A DNA stretch of 43,987 nt. It comes from Chloroflexota bacterium. Its GTDB lineage: Bacteria > Chloroflexota > Dehalococcoidia > Lucifugimonadales > UBA3495. The stretch spans positions 1-43,987 of the forward strand of contig JAPPCX010000093.1 of the NCBI GenBank assembly GCA_028875655.1. Reading direction: 5' to 3'. Below, piece by piece: positions 42,275 through 43,987 of the stretch (position 1 is its first letter; each line of letters starts with the position of its first letter). The translations under genes were made by a program, and so were the position numbers. Below the pieces are notes generated by a model. It did no database searches, was not told where the DNA came from, and saw nothing but the letters and a program-made list of their open reading frames with translations.

Positions 42275-43279
42275 ATGCCCGCCCACGTAGTCTATGGGGA
42301 CAGCTTCCTGGTGGCGGTCGCTATCCGGCGTATTCTCCAGGATGCCGGCGCGTCGGACGTGATGGAATCCAACCATCACCGCATGGTTGCCGCGCAAACC
42401 CAGCCGGCCGAGGCGCTGGCTGCCTGCAACTCCCTCCCCTTTCTCGACGCGCTACGGCTGGTGGAAATTGAGGGTGTGCTGGCCACCGAGGAAAGCGCGG
42501 GCGGTCAGCGCGGCCGGGGAAGAGCCACGCGCCGGCAGACTGCGCCCCGCACGGGCTGGATGCAGGTTGTCGAAGCGATCCCTCAGATGCCCGACACCAC
42601 ATTGCTGATGCTGGTGGACGGTGATGTGACCGACGGCAATCCGCTGTTACGGGCCTTGGCCGAGCATTGCCAAGTCCACAAGCAGGCCGCGCCGACGGGG
42701 CAGGGCCTGAATCAATGGGTGAAGCGCAGCGTTGAGGACAAAGGGGGAAGCATCACGCCGCCGGCGATCCAGGCCATTACCGAGATGATCGGCAACGACC
42801 TGTGGACGCTGGACCGGGAGCTTGAAAAGCTGTCCCTGTACGCTACTGGCCGTGAAATCACCGAACCTGATGTCCGTGCCCTGGTTCCATACGCCCAGGA
42901 GGCCAACATCTTCGCGGCGGTGGACGCGATCATGGACGGCAGGCCCGGCGACGCGCTCAGGCTGTTGGCCCAACTGATGCAGGAAGGGCGCGAGCCGCTG
43001 TACATCATCGCCATGATCGAGCGGCAGTTGCGGTTAATCGCGCTGGCCCGTGATTTGACCGAGCGAGGCGTGGTGCAGCCGGAACTGGGCCGTCGGATGG
43101 GAGCCAACTCCGACTTTGTGGTGCGGAAGACCCTGGGGCAGGCGCGCCGGGTGTCTCTGCCCGAAATCTCGCTGAAGTACCAACGCGTGCTGGAGAGCGA
43201 CCTGGCAATCAAGCAGGGACGGCTTGATCCTGAGGTTTCTCTGGAGTTGCTGGTGGCTGACCTGGCGGGGGCCGCTTAG
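42275..43279 (+). CDS. holA: DNA polymerase III delta subunit (HolA)
   Basis: The delta subunit of the clamp loader opens the beta sliding clamp. The 334-residue protein has the HolA pattern: an N-terminal VVYGDSFLVAVAI (here without a functional Walker A, as expected), TLLMLVDGDV, the mid-region GGSITPPAIQAITEMIGNDLWTLDRELEKLSLYA and EANIFAAVDAIMDG. The C-terminal helical domain reads REPLYIIAMIERQLRLIALARDL and LESDLAIKQGRLDPEVSLELLV. An Arg/Gly-rich insertion (QRGRGRATRRQ) around residue 80 is unusual. The ATG at 42275 starts right after the tandem repeat tail. Confidence 0.88.
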   Translation: MPAHVVYGDSFLVAVAIRRILQDAGASDVMESNHHRMVAAQTQPAEALAACNSLPFLDALRLVEIEGVLATEESAGGQRGRGRATRRQTAPRTGWMQVVEAIPQMPDTTLLMLVDGDVTDGNPLLRALAEHCQVHKQAAPTGQGLNQWVKRSVEDKGGSITPPAIQAITEMIGNDLWTLDRELEKLSLYATGREITEPDVRALVPYAQEANIFAAVDAIMDGRPGDALRLLAQLMQEGREPLYIIAMIERQLRLIALARDLTERGVVQPELGRRMGANSDFVVRKTLGQARRVSLPEISLKYQRVLESDLAIKQGRLDPEVSLELLVADLAGAA

Positions 43280-43343
43280 CCGCGCCGGCGGCGTGTTACC
43301 ATTTAACCGTCTGCGTTGTCCGTCGTCGCGAGGAGCTGTTGCC

Positions 43344-43631
43344 ATGGAGTTCAAAGAAGGGGAAGCCGCCGCAATCGGGCAGGCTATGTATGAAAAAATC
43401 CGCGACGAGATGGAGGAGCATTACTGGGGACACATGGTAGTCATCGACGTGAAGAGCGGCGACTACGAAATCGGCGGCGCCGGCGATGACGACTGGACCG
43501 TCACCATGCGCCTGAGAGAACGCCGGCCGGATGCGTACACATGGGGCGAACTAGTTGGTTACCCGGCGACTTGCTCTATCGGCGGCGGCGTGTTGGAACC
43601 CCTGCCCAGAAGGTCCAAAAAGCGTGATTAG
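43344..43631 (+). CDS. Partner protein of retropepsin module B (paralogue of 12649-12933)
   Basis: The product is 95 residues. The ATG at 43344 has AGGAG nine bases upstream. Features shared with the 12.65-kb protein are IG-x3-Y near residue 14, an acidic helix (EKIRDEMEEHYWG), VVIDVKSGDYEIGG, an R-L-R element and LVGYPATCSIGGG near the end; the C-terminus is basic (RRSKKRD). No known domain is recognised. The stop overlaps the start of the following protease gene by 8 bp (GTG at 43624), so expression is coupled. A role as substrate, inhibitor or adaptor of the protease is plausible but not shown. Confidence 0.65.
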   Translation: MEFKEGEAAAIGQAMYEKIRDEMEEHYWGHMVVIDVKSGDYEIGGAGDDDWTVTMRLRERRPDAYTWGELVGYPATCSIGGGVLEPLPRRSKKRD

Positions 43632-43987
43632 CGGCGCCGTTTGGATGCTGGGTCAATCAGCATCCATGACAATCTGGGAACCACGCATTGAAGTCTCTGT
43701 CTCCGGCGTGAGCATGGACTTCCGCACTGTGGAAGCCGTTGTTGACACGGGATTCACGGGGGCATTGGCGCTTCCGAGTCAAATTATTGAAGATCTCGGC
43801 CTAGTCCTCCACGACGAGCGGCCCGTAAGGATGGCGAGCGGTATAAGAACAGTGCGCATCTACGGCGCAATAGTATCCTGGTTTGGCCAGCACCGGGCCG
43901 TGCCTGTCCATCAAGTTGAGGGCAACCCACTAAGAGCCTATCCTAAAAACTGTTGGAAACTTGCAGTGGTGCTGTGGGAAGGGAAGC
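43624..43987 (+). pseudogene. Retropepsin-like aspartic protease, probably interrupted by an IS (partial)
   Basis: The frame opens with GTG at 43624 (or ATGs at 43645 and 43666) and runs past the window end. The motif EAVVDTGFTGALALP has its Asp at about residue 41 from the GTG. It continues as expected (IIEDLGL, VRMASGIRTVRIYGA, RAVPVHQVEGNPL) up to the G-N-P-L that should be followed by (I/V)GMxLLxG, as in the stub at 12.54 kb. Instead the reading turns to RAYPKNCWKLAVVLWEGK at 43934, where a terminal repeat typical of IS5-type elements begins. The conserved C-terminal third is therefore missing. Confidence 0.7.
43934..43987. mobile_element. Left end of a probable IS5-family element (cut by the window edge)
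   Basis: GAGCCTATCCTAAAAACTG starts at 43934 and resembles the terminal repeats of many IS5-type elements. The four bases just before it, CTAA (43930-43933), fit the YTAR target site that such elements duplicate. The protease reading frame loses its conserved sequence exactly here. No transposase is visible in the remaining 54 bases. Confidence 0.5.

Overview
The window is GC-rich, densely coded bacterial chromosome, apparently from an uncultured Chloroflexota (Dehalococcoidia/SAR202-like) bacterium. That assignment is an inference. It rests on separate cofG, cofH, cofD and cofC genes for coenzyme F420 with an F420-type luciferase-like oxidoreductase beside them, an archaeal-type fructose-bisphosphate aldolase/phosphatase, a fatty acid kinase pair, NIPSNAP and DUF1445 proteins, and lipoproteins with a short lipobox followed by a Pro/Thr/Ala-rich linker.

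Layout. 0-4.1 kb is accessory: a frameshifted IS1595-type insertion sequence, a HEPN-like protein, a protein resembling a catalytically dead DNA cytosine methyltransferase, a membrane protein and the tail of a Uma2 endonuclease. 4.1-6 kb carries DUF4392 and DUF1445 proteins, which correspond to the two halves of the eukaryotic D-glutamate cyclase DGLUCY. 6.3-14.2 kb has an orphan response regulator with a degenerate receiver, recG, a DegV/FakA pair, a decayed partner/aspartic-protease module and ruvB. 14.5-21.5 kb is the F420 cluster cofG-cofH-(Uma2)-cofD-cofC, then the luciferase-like oxidoreductase and a fabI-like enoyl reductase. 21.5-34.3 kb holds a zinc-ribbon/TPR membrane protein, the FBP aldolase/phosphatase and a long minus-strand run: peptide transporter (binding protein and two permeases, no ATPase), a partner/aspartic-protease pair, a DUF255 protein, aspS (apparent CTG start), two HEPN-like proteins and an aminotransferase. 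34.5-34.7 kb holds tRNA-His and tRNA-Arg with a strong terminator. 34.7-42.1 kb has an HtrA protease, a NIPSNAP protein, two solo aspartic proteases, methylmalonyl-CoA mutase large subunit, an amino-acid binding lipoprotein, an acyl-CoA dehydrogenase and methylmalonyl-CoA epimerase. The last part has holA and a second partner/aspartic-protease module whose protease gene appears to be cut by an IS5-type element at the window edge.

Two themes go beyond ordinary gene content. First, five small retropepsin-like (clan AA, D-T-G) aspartic protease loci lie in 44 kb. Three sit directly behind a roughly 90-residue partner gene, overlapping it in the two non-decayed modules, so this looks like a recurrent two-gene module, with one copy decayed to a stub and another interrupted. 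Second, a 20-bp palindrome (ATTCCCGC-NNNN-GCGGGAAT) occurs at least nine times, always in the same orientation. It carries a tail of GGGAATGACGG units spaced 18-21 bp. One copy has compensatory stem changes, one lies in frame inside recG, and one supplies the cofD stop codon.
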